A stretch of 64,000 bases of DNA from Streptomyces nigrescens (GTDB lineage: Bacteria > Actinomycetota > Actinomycetes > Streptomycetales > Streptomycetaceae): the NCBI GenBank assembly GCA_024349765.1, contig AP026073.1, positions 3,286,001 to 3,350,000 on the forward strand, read 5' to 3'. The notes beneath the pieces were generated by a model. That model did not search any database. It saw nothing but the letters and a program-made list of their open reading frames with translations, and was not told the DNA's origin. The translations under genes were made by a program, and so were the position numbers. Of the stretch, positions 35,496 to 43,818 are shown piece after piece (the stretch's first letter is position 1; each line of letters opens with the position of its first letter).

Positions 35496-35753
35496 CTACG
35501 AGGAGTTGCTGCGGGCCCGCCGGCGGGCCATCCGGCGCCGCTCGGCGCGCCGCTCCTCCTCGTCCAGGCCGCCCCAGATGCCGTTGTCCTGGCCGGAGGC
35601 GAGGGCCCACTCCCGGCACTCGTCCATCACCGGGCACTGCCGGCAGACGGCCTTGGCCTCCTGGATCTGCAGCAGCGAGGGGCCGGTACTGCCGACCGGG
35701 AAGAAGAGTTCCGGGTCCTCGTCCCGGCACCGGGCACGATGACGCCAGTCCAT
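35496..35753 (-). CDS. WhiB-like [4Fe-4S] transcriptional regulator
   Basis: 85 aa, complete Wbl domain: four cluster cysteines C9, C37, C40 and C46 (RARC, AVCRQCPVMDEC), the GIWGG turn (~63) and a basic C-terminal tail RRAERRRMARRRAR for DNA contact. The short length and DWRH start resemble the WblE/WhiB1 branch. Wbl proteins act with the main sigma factor as redox- or NO-responsive regulators. Sitting 148 bases downstream of prephenate dehydrogenase, it could govern the aromatic amino-acid cluster, but a global role is equally likely. Confidence 0.92.
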   Translation of the reverse strand: MDWRHRARCRDEDPELFFPVGSTGPSLLQIQEAKAVCRQCPVMDECREWALASGQDNGIWGGLDEEERRAERRRMARRRARSNSS

Positions 35754-35901
35754 GGGGGTACCTCCGTTCCGCGCTACGGAGCGCGGTCGATGTCCGCTGC
35801 GGGGGGCGGGCGGGCCGGGCCGCACACCGGTCGGCAACTTCCGCACCGGTACGCCCCGTTGTGGTCGGGTGCCCCGTGCCGCCGCGGCAATGCGCCGGAA
35901 C

Positions 35902-36996
35902 TCAGCGGACCGCCCAGCCCCGGTCGCGGAGCGCGTCGGTGAGCGGGCGCGCCACGTCCCGGGCCACCCACAACTCGACCGCGCCGTCCGTCGCGTCCGG
36001 GACCGCCGGTGCCTCCGGGAGCACCATGCCTTCGAGGTCCACCCGGGCCTCGGCCACATCGCCGAGCAGCCGCTCCAGCTGCCGCTGCGGACCGCCGACG
36101 GCTATCGAGAGCACCTTGTGCCGGTCCGCGCCCGCCGGCCCGTGCGGGGCGGCGATCCGCGCCCGTCCCGCACTGCCGCGGCGCAGCACCCCGGTCAGTT
36201 CCGCCAGGGCGGCGGTGTGCTGCTCCGGGACGTCCTCGGTCAGCCGGGCGAGCGCCCGGGCCGCCGTCGTCAGGTCCCGGCCCAGCTCGGCCAGCAGCGG
36301 GCCGAGGGCCGCCGCGTTGGCCGCGAGGATGTCCGTCCACAGCCCGGCGTCACCGGCCGCGGTCCGGGTGACGTCCCGCATGCCGCGGCCGGCCAGCCGG
36401 ACCGCGTACTCCTCGCCGTCCACCAGCCGGGCGGCGGTCAGACTCGCCATCAGGTGCGGCAGATGGGACACCAGCGCGACGGCCCGGTCGTGGTCGGCCG
36501 GCGGCAGCAGGACCGGCACCGCGCCGCACAACGAGACCAGCTCCAGCACCCGGTTGAGCGCGCTCTCCCGGGACTCCGGGGTGGGGGTGAGTATCCAGTG
36601 GCGGTCCTGGAAGAGGTCGGCGCGGGCCGTCAGCGGGCCGGAGCGCTCCCCTCCGGCCATCGGATGCCCGCCCACCAGACCGGTGGTGTCACAGCCGAGG
36701 GCCAGGCACTCGGCGTGCACCAGCGCCTTGACGCTGGACACGTCCGTGTACACCTGGGCCAGTTCGGCCTTCTGGTGGTCCGCGATGGTCCGGGCGACCT
36801 CCGACGGGGGGACCGCGATGACCGCGACGTCCACCGGGGCCGGCGGGGGACCGGGGACCCCGGCACCGAGTGCGGCGGCGATCCGCACGCTGTCCGGGTC
36901 GCGGTCGATCAGATAGGTGGTCACTCCCCGGCCGGTGAGTGCCAGGGCGATGGAAGTACCGATGAGACCCGTGCCGACGACGCAAGCGGTATGCAA
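35902..36996 (-). CDS. Prephenate dehydrogenase (Hpg-cluster supply enzyme)
   Basis: Oxidatively decarboxylates prephenate to 4-hydroxyphenylpyruvate. 364 aa: Rossmann ACVVGTGLIGTSIA (residues ~4-17), VDVAVIAVPPSEV, TDVSSVK, and the GGHPMAGGERSGP catalytic-histidine block. A C-terminal ACT-like region (RHKVLSIAVGGPQRQLERLL) with HKV gives tyrosine-type regulation potential. TTG start at 36996 with GGAG seven bases upstream. In glycopeptide-antibiotic clusters an extra copy feeds 4-hydroxyphenylglycine production; here it follows the Hpg operon after a hairpin. It is most likely the dedicated supply enzyme and not the housekeeping tyrA, though that cannot be excluded. Confidence 0.9.
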   Translation of the reverse strand: MHTACVVGTGLIGTSIALALTGRGVTTYLIDRDPDSVRIAAALGAGVPGPPPAPVDVAVIAVPPSEVARTIADHQKAELAQVYTDVSSVKALVHAECLALGCDTTGLVGGHPMAGGERSGPLTARADLFQDRHWILTPTPESRESALNRVLELVSLCGAVPVLLPPADHDRAVALVSHLPHLMASLTAARLVDGEEYAVRLAGRGMRDVTRTAAGDAGLWTDILAANAAALGPLLAELGRDLTTAARALARLTEDVPEQHTAALAELTGVLRRGSAGRARIAAPHGPAGADRHKVLSIAVGGPQRQLERLLGDVAEARVDLEGMVLPEAPAVPDATDGAVELWVARDVARPLTDALRDRGWAVR

Positions 36997-37036
36997 GAGA
37001 ACGCTCCTGGGCCGTGAAGGGGGAAGGCGGACACAT

Positions 37037-37071
37037 CCGGGCCCGCCCGACAGGGGAACGGGCGGGCCCGG
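37037..37071 (-). terminator. Strong hairpin between the exporter and prephenate dehydrogenase genes
   Basis: Perfect 13-bp GC stem (CCGGGCCCGCCCG/CGGGCGGGCCCGG) with a 9-nt loop in the 93-base gap. It would end or attenuate the hmaS-hmo-PhyH-hpgT-EamA transcript before prephenate dehydrogenase. Confidence 0.7.
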
Positions 37072-37089
37072 AGGGTCCTGGGGGAGGTA

Positions 37090-38034
37090 CTACCGGTCGG
37101 CCGGTGCCTGGGCCGGGGTTGCCGGCTCCGTCGCCTCGGCCGGCCTGCCGATCAGCCGCCGCAACAGCGCCGGATTGGTCAGCATCACCGCGTTGCCGAT
37201 CAGGATCAGGGCGACGCCCACCAGGTCCCGCACCGTCCAGTGGAAGCTCTCGAACACCGTGGACAGCAACAGCGCCACGATCGGGAAGAGCACCATGGCG
37301 TACGCGGCGCGCTCACCGCCGATCCGGCCGAGCAGCGTGAGGTACGCGCCGAAGCCGACCACGGAGCCGAAGACGGCCAGATAGACCAGCGAACCGGTGT
37401 ACTTCAACGACGGGTCGAAGGCCGCCCCGCCACCGAAGACCAGCGCGAACGGGGCCGTGAGCAGCGCCCCGTAGGCCATCGCGAAGCCGGTGCCCTGCAC
37501 CACCGGAATGCCCGCGGCCTGGGTCTTGCCGGAGACGACGTTGCCCAGACAGAAGACCAGGGTGCCGAGGGCGGAGAGCACGATGCCCTGGCCCGACCCG
37601 GACGACAGCCCGAAGTTCTGGAACTCCGGCCAGAAGACGGTGACGATCCCCAGCAGCCCGATCGCCCCGCCGAGCAGCATCTTCCTGGTGATCGTCCGCC
37701 GGAAGAAGACCCGGGCGAAGACCATGTTCACCAGCAGCGACATCGCGAAGATGATCGAGACGAGGCCGGTGGTCAGATGCTGTTCGGCGAAGTAGAAGCA
37801 GACGAAGTTGGTGGAGAACATCAGCGCGCCCATCAGGACGAACTGCCCGTGCACCCGCAGGGGATAGCGCAGCGGCAGCCCGCGCAGCCGGGCCCAGGCC
37901 AGCAGGATCACCGCGGCCAGCGCGAACCGGTAGGCGACGGACACCGTGGGGTGCACATCGCCCAGCTGGCCCTTGATGGCCAGCCAGGTCGAACCCCAGA
38001 TCAGCACCGTCACCACGTAGAGGACGGCGTTCAC
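37090..38034 (-). CDS. EamA/DMT-family exporter of the Hpg operon
   Basis: 314 aa with about ten hydrophobic spans in two repeats of five, the drug/metabolite transporter pattern; NAVLYVVTVLIWGSTWLAIKGQ is the conserved start (GSTW motif). The GTG start overlaps the aminotransferase stop by four bases (GTGA), so production is coupled to that enzyme. DMT proteins export amino acids and small metabolites; encoded here it is the obvious exit route for Hpg or its derivative. The frame continues upstream of 38034, but the overlap and the family start decide. Confidence 0.92.
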   Translation of the reverse strand: MNAVLYVVTVLIWGSTWLAIKGQLGDVHPTVSVAYRFALAAVILLAWARLRGLPLRYPLRVHGQFVLMGALMFSTNFVCFYFAEQHLTTGLVSIIFAMSLLVNMVFARVFFRRTITRKMLLGGAIGLLGIVTVFWPEFQNFGLSSGSGQGIVLSALGTLVFCLGNVVSGKTQAAGIPVVQGTGFAMAYGALLTAPFALVFGGGAAFDPSLKYTGSLVYLAVFGSVVGFGAYLTLLGRIGGERAAYAMVLFPIVALLLSTVFESFHWTVRDLVGVALILIGNAVMLTNPALLRRLIGRPAEATEPATPAQAPADR

Positions 38035-39350
38035 AGGCAGCTCCGTTCCAGCAGACCCACCAGCCGGCGGGCCCCCTCGGCGACCTGTTGGGGCGTCAGA
38101 TAACTCAGGGAGAGCCGGAGCTGGCACCGGCCCCCCTCACTGTCCGGGTAGAAGTAGTTCATCGGTGTCCAGATCACTCCGTGCTCGCGGGCGGACTCTT
38201 CCAGCAGCGCATTGTCCGCCGGCACGGGGAGGGTGAGGGTCAGGAAGAACCCTCCGTCCGGCACGTTCCAGCCAATGCCGGCCGCCTCCCGCCGCTCGCG
38301 CGGCAGCAGCCGCTCCAGACTCTCCAGCAGGACCGCCAGGTTCTCCTGGTAGAAGTCGGCGGCCGGCTTGTTGGCCTCGCGCAGCCGGAAGTCATGGGTG
38401 AGCAGCATGCCCCCGATGACCGCCTGGCTGAGCGCCGGGGTGTTCACCGTCACCATGCCCTTGAGCTTGGACAGTTCGTCCGCCAGCAGGGTGCGGCGGC
38501 CGTCCGCGGCCTCCACCTCCTGGTCGGCGACGACATAGCCGACCCGGGCGCCCGGGAAGCAGGTCTTGGCGAACGAACCCAGGTAGACCACCCGCCGCCG
38601 CTCGTCCAGCGCCTTCAGCGTGGGCAGCCCGGTGCCGGTACGGGTGAAGAACCCGTAGGGGTTGTCCTCCAGGAGGATCAGGTCCTCCTCCTCGGCCAGC
38701 TCCAGCAGCCGCCGGCGGGCCTCGACCGGCATACAGGTCCCGGTCGGGTTGGCGAAGTCCGGCACGACGTAGAACGCCCGCGGGCGCTTCCCGGCCGCCC
38801 GCAGTTCGGCGACCGTACGGCGCAGCACCTCCGGGTCCGTTCCCTGCGGGCCCTCCGGGACGTGCGCGACGGACAGGTCCAGCAGCCGGGCCGCCCCGGT
38901 GATCCCGACGTAGCACGGGGACGGCACCAGCAGCACGTCCGACGGATCGGCGAACAGCGCCCGCAGGACCAGGAACATGCCCTCCTGGCAGCCCACGGTC
39001 ACCACCAGCGACTCCGGCGCAGCCTCGATGCCCTCGTCGTTGCGCAGCGCCCGGGCCACCAACTCGTGGATCTGGCCGTTGGTGCGCCCGTACTGGAACA
39101 GCAGGGTGCGCACCTCGTCCGGGGTGCGGCCCAGGTCTTCCACGAGGTGGCGCTGGTAGGCCGCGAGGTACTCACCGATCCGCTCGACCTCGAAGAGCCC
39201 TTCGTACGGGCGTCCCGGGCCGAAGGAGATCGCCTCCGGATAGCGGGAGGTGATCTCGTTGAGGAAATTCATCACCTCCATCAGGGGGTCGCCGAGCGAG
39301 CCGTGCAGCTCGCCGGCCGGAAGTACGGTGGGGGTGGAGCCGTTGGTCAC
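38031..39350 (-). CDS. hpgT: 4-Hydroxyphenylglycine aminotransferase (HpgT-like)
   Basis: Fold-type I PLP aminotransferase of 439 aa: NFLNEITSRYPEAISFGPGRPYEGLF at the start (HpgT/PglE style), YVVPDFANPTGTCM, D229 in LLEDNPYG that contacts the PLP pyridine, and Lys262 in GSFAKTCFPGARVGY. It converts 4-hydroxyphenylglyoxylate to L-4-hydroxyphenylglycine, taking the amino group from tyrosine and so regenerating 4-hydroxyphenylpyruvate for HmaS. GTG start overlaps the upstream dioxygenase stop by 4 bases (GTGA). Assignment to Hpg rests on the adjacent hmaS and hmo genes. Confidence 0.9.
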   Translation of the reverse strand: MTNGSTPTVLPAGELHGSLGDPLMEVMNFLNEITSRYPEAISFGPGRPYEGLFEVERIGEYLAAYQRHLVEDLGRTPDEVRTLLFQYGRTNGQIHELVARALRNDEGIEAAPESLVVTVGCQEGMFLVLRALFADPSDVLLVPSPCYVGITGAARLLDLSVAHVPEGPQGTDPEVLRRTVAELRAAGKRPRAFYVVPDFANPTGTCMPVEARRRLLELAEEEDLILLEDNPYGFFTRTGTGLPTLKALDERRRVVYLGSFAKTCFPGARVGYVVADQEVEAADGRRTLLADELSKLKGMVTVNTPALSQAVIGGMLLTHDFRLREANKPAADFYQENLAVLLESLERLLPRERREAAGIGWNVPDGGFFLTLTLPVPADNALLEESAREHGVIWTPMNYFYPDSEGGRCQLRLSLSYLTPQQVAEGARRLVGLLERSCL

Positions 39351-40264
39351 CGGGGGTCCTCCCAGAGGACGGGGCAGAAGTCCGGGTCGGTGTAGTCGGG
39401 GTTGCCGTGCGCGTCCGTGCGCACCAGCACGTCATTGTTGTAGACGACGAGGTCGCCGGACGACAGCTCGTAGGGCCGCCACTGGTTGGTGCGGTCCTGG
39501 AGGTGCAGCGAGATGGCGCGCCGCGGACGGTCGCTGAGGTTGTACCCGCTGCCGTGGTAGGTGCGGCAGTGGTGGAAGCTGATGTGGCCCTTGGGGATGT
39601 TCACCGGGACCTTGACCACCTCGGAGTTGTTGAACGCGGCGTTCTCCGCGAGCATGTCCTCCAGCTCCGACCGGTCCCGCTCGGCGAAGTGCCGGCTGGT
39701 GGTGTCGTCCCCGCCGGTCTCCTTCCAGCGGTGGCTGCCGTCGACCATCGTGATGGTGCCCATCTCCTCGCCACAGTCGTGGAACGGGATGAACGCGGTC
39801 AGCATCTCGTCGGAGGAGCAGGTCTGCCAGTAGTGCCGGTCGAAGTGCCAGGGCACGATGTTGCGCTCGTCGTCCGCGCGCTGCGGCTTGTGGATCAGGG
39901 TGCTGTTCCACAGCCGTATCTGGCTGGTCTCCGCTATCCGCGCGGCGACCGCGCCGATCACCGGCTTGGAGAGGATGTTCCGGATGGTCTCGTCCTCGTA
40001 GAAGATGTAGTCGTTGTGCCGGTGGACGTCGCCCTTCTCCGGCTCCCAGTACGCCAGCCGCGGCGGCCGCTTCGGCAGGGTGCGGTCCCGGTGGCCGGCG
40101 TAGAAGCGGTCGGCCGCGGCGTTGAGCGTGTCGACCTCTTCGTCGGTCAGCAGCTTCTTCGACAGATACCAGCCGTGCTCCTGGTAGAACTGCACCTCGT
40201 CATCGGTCGGCAGCAACGCCTGTTCGGCGGCGGTCAGCGGGCGCGGGGTGTCATTGCGAGTCAT
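39347..40264 (-). CDS. Phytanoyl-CoA-dioxygenase (PhyH)-like Fe(II)/2-oxoglutarate enzyme
   Basis: 305 aa. The iron-binding facial triad is visible: His140 and Asp142 in PWHFDRHYWQ, and His237 in HCRTYHGSGYN; Arg248/249 in DRPRRAISLH binds the 2-oxoglutarate carboxylate. Such enzymes hydroxylate, halogenate, epoxidise or desaturate small molecules; none is part of canonical Hpg synthesis, so this gene is the unusual member of the operon. It sits between hmo and hpgT with 4-base overlaps on both sides, which implies it works in the pathway, perhaps on Hpg, on an intermediate, or on a conjugate. No halogenase-type Ala/Gly swap is seen in the HxD (Asp is present), so hydroxylation-like chemistry is favoured. 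Confidence 0.88.
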   Translation of the reverse strand: MTRNDTPRPLTAAEQALLPTDDEVQFYQEHGWYLSKKLLTDEEVDTLNAAADRFYAGHRDRTLPKRPPRLAYWEPEKGDVHRHNDYIFYEDETIRNILSKPVIGAVAARIAETSQIRLWNSTLIHKPQRADDERNIVPWHFDRHYWQTCSSDEMLTAFIPFHDCGEEMGTITMVDGSHRWKETGGDDTTSRHFAERDRSELEDMLAENAAFNNSEVVKVPVNIPKGHISFHHCRTYHGSGYNLSDRPRRAISLHLQDRTNQWRPYELSSGDLVVYNNDVLVRTDAHGNPDYTDPDFCPVLWEDPR

Positions 40265-41472
40265 GCCATATCCCTGTCGTTGGTGAGGAGGGGCTGGGAA
40301 AGGTGGTCGGGGGAGAGGTGGGGAAGGCCGGCGGCGGGTGCCGTCGCGGCGGGGGAGAGGTGCAGCAGGTCCGGGGCGATCGCGTCGAGGGCGGGGCGGC
40401 CGGTCAGGGCCATCGCGTCCGTCAACTCCGCGCGGAGGGTGGCCAGCACCCGTTCGGCGCCGGCCGCGCCATCGACGGCCAGGCCCCACAGGACCGGGCG
40501 GCCGACCAGCACCCCACGGGCCCCCAGCGCCAGCGCCTTGAGCACGTCGGTGCCGCGCCGGATGCCGCCGTCGACCAGCACCTCACAGGTCTCCGGTACC
40601 GCGGCCACGACCTCCGGCAGCGCGTCCAGCGCCGCGATCGCGCCGTCGAGCTGCCGGCCGCCGTGGGTGGACACGATCAGGCCCTCGACGCCCAACTCGG
40701 CCGCCTGCCGCGCGTCCTGTCCGGTCAGTACGCCCTTGAGGACCAGCGGCAGGCTGGTCAGCGAGCGCAGCCAGGCCAGGTCCTGCCAGGTGAACGCGGC
40801 GTCGTGGTGCCGCGCGGCGTGCTCGGCCAGGGTGGAGCTGCCGGCCCGGCTGCCGTGCAGACCGCCGGACTGGCCGTCGTCGAGGTTCACCGGCCGGATG
40901 TGCGGCGGAAGGCTGAAACCGTTCCGCAGATCGCGCTCCCGGCGCGCCATCCGCGGCGCGTCGACGGTGATCACCAGCGCCCGGTAGCCGGCCGCCTCGG
41001 CCCGGCGCACCAGCGACTCGGTCACCTTCCGCTCGCGCAGCACGTACAGCTGCAGCCAGAGCGGTCCGGACGCCGCCCGGGCGGTCTCCTCGATCGTCCG
41101 GCTGGCGAAGGTGCTGGTGACGGTGAGCGCGCCGACCGCACCGGCGGCCCGGACGGTCGCCGTCTCGCCCTCCGCGTCGACCAGGCGGTGGTACGCCATC
41201 GGCGCGACACCGACAGGGAAGGACACCGGGGAGCCGAGCAGGGTGGTGCCCGGATCGCAGTGGGAGACGTCGACCAGGGTCCGCGGGCGCAGCCGGTAGC
41301 GGTCGTACGCCGCGCGCTCGCCGCGCAGCGTCACCTCGTCCCCGCTGCCGCCGGCGATGAAGTCGTACACCGCCCGGTCCAGTCGGGCGCGGGCCGCCGT
41401 CTCGTAGTCCTCCGGCGACAGCAGCACCTCCCCGGCGTCGGTCCCGGGCTCCCGGCCGGCCCGCGCGGTCAT
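40261..41472 (-). CDS. hmo: 4-Hydroxymandelate oxidase (Hmo), FMN-dependent
   Basis: Oxidises 4-hydroxymandelate to 4-hydroxyphenylglyoxylate. 403 aa, alpha-hydroxy-acid oxidase barrel: YDFIAGGSGDEVTLRGERAAYDR, VDVSHCDPGTTLLG, PVSFPVGVAPMAYHRL, LQLYVLRER, VITVDAPRMARRERDLRNGF, VLKGVLTGQDARQA and VSTHGGRQLDG (the catalytic His, substituted S-T-H in place of the frequent S-N-H). ATGA overlap with both upstream hmaS and downstream PhyH gene. Function assigned mainly by neighbours: other family members act on lactate or glycolate, and glycopeptide-cluster Hmo has this sequence style. An Ala/Pro-rich tail of about 35 residues is added. Confidence 0.92.
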   Translation of the reverse strand: MTARAGREPGTDAGEVLLSPEDYETAARARLDRAVYDFIAGGSGDEVTLRGERAAYDRYRLRPRTLVDVSHCDPGTTLLGSPVSFPVGVAPMAYHRLVDAEGETATVRAAGAVGALTVTSTFASRTIEETARAASGPLWLQLYVLRERKVTESLVRRAEAAGYRALVITVDAPRMARRERDLRNGFSLPPHIRPVNLDDGQSGGLHGSRAGSSTLAEHAARHHDAAFTWQDLAWLRSLTSLPLVLKGVLTGQDARQAAELGVEGLIVSTHGGRQLDGAIAALDALPEVVAAVPETCEVLVDGGIRRGTDVLKALALGARGVLVGRPVLWGLAVDGAAGAERVLATLRAELTDAMALTGRPALDAIAPDLLHLSPAATAPAAGLPHLSPDHLSQPLLTNDRDMA

Positions 41473-42605
41473 ACGCCGGCCTTCGCGGGCGCGCCGGCGG
41501 GGACCGCGTCGCGCGGATCGTCGGCCTCGTCGGTGCGTGCCCGCTCGCGCTCCACGGCTTCGTACAGCGCCTTGATGTTGCCGCTGCCGAAGGTCCGGGC
41601 GTCGAGCCGCTGGATCAGCTCGAAGAACACCGTGCGCCGGGCGTAGGGGGACCGGGTGAAGACCTGGACCAGCTGGCCCCACTCGTCCCGGTCGGCGAGC
41701 AGGCCGAGGTCCTGCAGCACCGCCGGGTCGATGCCCACCTCGATGCCGCGCTCCGCGAGCGAGGCGTAGTAGCCGGCCGGGGTGGAGAGCAACTCCACGC
41801 CGGACAGCCGGAGTTCACGGGCGGCGTGCACGATGTCGTCGGTGCCGTAGGCGACGTGCTGGACGCCCGGGCCGTCGAACCCGTCGAGGAAGTCGTTGAG
41901 CTGCCCGCGACCGGCGACCGGGTCGGGCTCGACCATGGTGAAGGTGATGCCCCGGGTCTCGTCCTGGACGACCTTCGAGGCCATCGCCTGGCCGCCGACG
42001 ACGATGTACTCGTCGTAGGTGTGCTTCAGGCCCAGCGCCCGCTGGTAGAAGTCGACCATGGTCTCCAGCGAACCGGCCCGCAGGCAGAGGGCCAGGTGGT
42101 CGACCGAGCGGAGCAGGGCCGGGCCGGACGCCTCGGCGCCCTCCGCCGCCGGCCGGTACCGCCCCGGCAGGAAGTGGGTGGTCGCCTCGTCGTCCCCGTC
42201 GCGCTGGACGAAGCTGTGGACCAGGTCGTTGGTCGCGGCGACGGTGGCGCGGACCACCCGCACCCCGTCCTCCTCGAACGTCTCCGGCCCGGACACCGGC
42301 TCGGCCCCGGCGGCCAGCGCCTGCTCGAAGTCCGCGACGGCATCGGTCGACCGCAGGGCCACGTCCCGTACGCCGTCGCCGTGCCGGTGGACGAAGCGCG
42401 CGGCCCGGTGGTCCGCGTGCAGGGCGGAGGTCAGCACCAGGCGGACGCCGCCGTGCGCCAGGACCAGCGACCGGGCGCCGGCGAAGCCGGTGAGCGGCCC
42501 CGCTTCGGCCACCACCCGGAAGCCGTAGGTCCCGCAGTAGTAGTGGGAAGCCTGGTTGACGTCCCCCACATAGAACTCAACGTGGTCGATGGAGTGGGCG
42601 GTCAC
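41469..42605 (-). CDS. hmaS: 4-Hydroxymandelate synthase (HmaS)
   Basis: Fe(II) dioxygenase of the HPPD fold converting 4-hydroxyphenylpyruvate to 4-hydroxymandelate; 378 aa. Iron ligands: His170 (SVDHLALCL), His250 (GVQHVAYGT) and Glu329 (TVFFELIQR). HMS-type features separate it from HPPD: EYIVVGGQAM, a FTRSP where HPPD has FTKP, and ARTFGSGNIKALYEAVE where HPPD has MGFGKGNFKALFEA. GTG start at 42605, no clear Shine-Dalgarno; first gene of the overlapped operon and 109 bases downstream of dhaL. It fixes the committed step to Hpg. Confidence 0.93.
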   Translation of the reverse strand: MTAHSIDHVEFYVGDVNQASHYYCGTYGFRVVAEAGPLTGFAGARSLVLAHGGVRLVLTSALHADHRAARFVHRHGDGVRDVALRSTDAVADFEQALAAGAEPVSGPETFEEDGVRVVRATVAATNDLVHSFVQRDGDDEATTHFLPGRYRPAAEGAEASGPALLRSVDHLALCLRAGSLETMVDFYQRALGLKHTYDEYIVVGGQAMASKVVQDETRGITFTMVEPDPVAGRGQLNDFLDGFDGPGVQHVAYGTDDIVHAARELRLSGVELLSTPAGYYASLAERGIEVGIDPAVLQDLGLLADRDEWGQLVQVFTRSPYARRTVFFELIQRLDARTFGSGNIKALYEAVERERARTDEADDPRDAVPAGAPAKAGV

Positions 42606-42714
42606 AATGATCCAATCTGTTGCTCGGGAGGTGGGAGCGGCACGCAGCGGCACACCGCGGCTCGGCACGGCGCCGGAAGCGTGCGGCGACGGAGCAAGGG
42701 GCAAGGGGAGCGGC

Positions 42715-43383
42715 CTAGCGGAGGGGACCGGACGCCTCGGCAAGTGAGCGGAAAATGGCGGCGGTTGAGGTGGCGCCGGGATCCTGGTGGCCGATGCTGC
42801 GCAGCCCCAGATACGCCGCCCGGCCCTTTCTGGCCTGCAGCGGAACGGTCTCCCGCATCCCGGCCTCGGCGGCCTCGGCCGCGGCGTGCGCCGCCGTGGC
42901 GAACGCGGCGCCGGACTCCGCGGCGGCCCGGAAGGCGTCGACCGCGGGAGCGTATGCGTCGATCATGGTCTTGTCGCCCGGCACCGCCGCGCCCAGCTGC
43001 TGGATCTTCGCCAGCGCCGCGGCGAGCCCGGCCGAGAACCGGCGGGCGTCCACCTCGGAGGAGGAGCCGAGCGCCGCGCCGAGGGCCCGGAACGCGCCGC
43101 CGAACAGCGGTCCGGACGCGCCTCCGACGACCGAGACCAGACAGTTCCCGGCCCGGACGAGGATCTCGCCGGGCGCGTCGGTGCCGTCCGGCGCCGCGAC
43201 GAGTGCGGAGGGCACGAGCCCGGAGCGGGCCAGGCCGGTCTGTACCGCGGTGAACCCCCGGGCCATGTTCGCCCCGTGGTCACCGTCGCCGATGGCGGAG
43301 TCCAGGCGGGTGAGCAGGTCCCGGTCCCGCTGCATGGCCGAGGCGACGTGCTGCATCCAGCCGAGGGCGAGCGCCGCGTCCAC
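42715..43383 (-). CDS. dhaL: Dihydroxyacetone kinase subunit DhaL
   Basis: 222 aa ADP-binding helical barrel subunit: LLTRLDSAIGDGDHGANMARG (residues ~24-42; D33, D35 and H36 in the nucleotide/Mg loop) and GDKTMIDAYAPA, GHQDPGATST at the end are DhaL signatures. It phosphorylates dihydroxyacetone bound covalently by DhaK, with phosphoryl groups coming from DhaM. GTG start at 43383 with GGAGGA upstream. No dhaK is in the window, so this DhaL lacks its normal partner gene. An IclR operator sits 272 bases upstream, and hmaS follows 109 bases downstream, raising the possibility of co-transcription with the Hpg operon. Confidence 0.92.
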   Translation of the reverse strand: MDAALALGWMQHVASAMQRDRDLLTRLDSAIGDGDHGANMARGFTAVQTGLARSGLVPSALVAAPDGTDAPGEILVRAGNCLVSVVGGASGPLFGGAFRALGAALGSSSEVDARRFSAGLAAALAKIQQLGAAVPGDKTMIDAYAPAVDAFRAAAESGAAFATAAHAAAEAAEAGMRETVPLQARKGRAAYLGLRSIGHQDPGATSTAAIFRSLAEASGPLR

Positions 43384-43818
43384 CGCTACTCCTCCGGTTC
43401 TGCCGATCGTGCTGCACCGGCCGGGTCGTGCCGTCCGGCCGGTCCGGTGGCCGCCGGTATGAGCGTCCGGGCCGCCCGGCCGCCGTGGCGGGGTTCTCGT
43501 TGACGCGTGGAACCCCGGCCCCGGCATCACCGGCCCGGACAACACTAAGTTGTCGGTCTTCTCCGCAGGCTTCCGCATGGCAGGCGCTCCTTCGTTGCCC
43601 CGGGTGCCCGCAACCTTGAGGGCGAGTCGGATAACTAACGCTTTACCGAAAGCTGTTCGGCATTGCCGAATGGCCATAGAGAGCAAAACGCAGCGACCCC
43701 GGCCCCGTCAAGGGCTTCGGCGCATTGGCAACGCAGGCAACACAATCGCGGGGCAAGCGGCCCCTGAGCACGGCGAGTTGATGAACCCGTGATGAAGTCG
43801 CGCGGTCTTCCGCGCACG
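43384..43818 (-). other. 435-base gap before dhaL with promoter/operator and an orphan start codon
   Basis: No full gene is supported. An ATG at 43578 with a good AAGGAG eight bases upstream starts a Pro/Arg/Gly-rich frame (beginning MRKPAEKTDNLV) that runs in frame into dhaL, so it is either a 65-residue N-terminal extension, a leader peptide or a deletion scar where dhaK once stood. Upstream of it lies an IclR-type palindrome at 43656-43670. Confidence 0.55.
43656..43670. promoter_or_regulatory. IclR-type operator copy 1
   Basis: Perfect 7-1-7 palindrome TTCGGCA-T-TGCCGAA upstream of dhaL. It shares its layout with the copy in the iclR-dhaM intergenic region, indicating a common regulator. 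Confidence 0.75.

Noticed and set aside
43384-43578. dhaK in the gap upstream of dhaL
   Set aside because: Gap holds at most 65 codons of low-complexity sequence with no DhaK motif.
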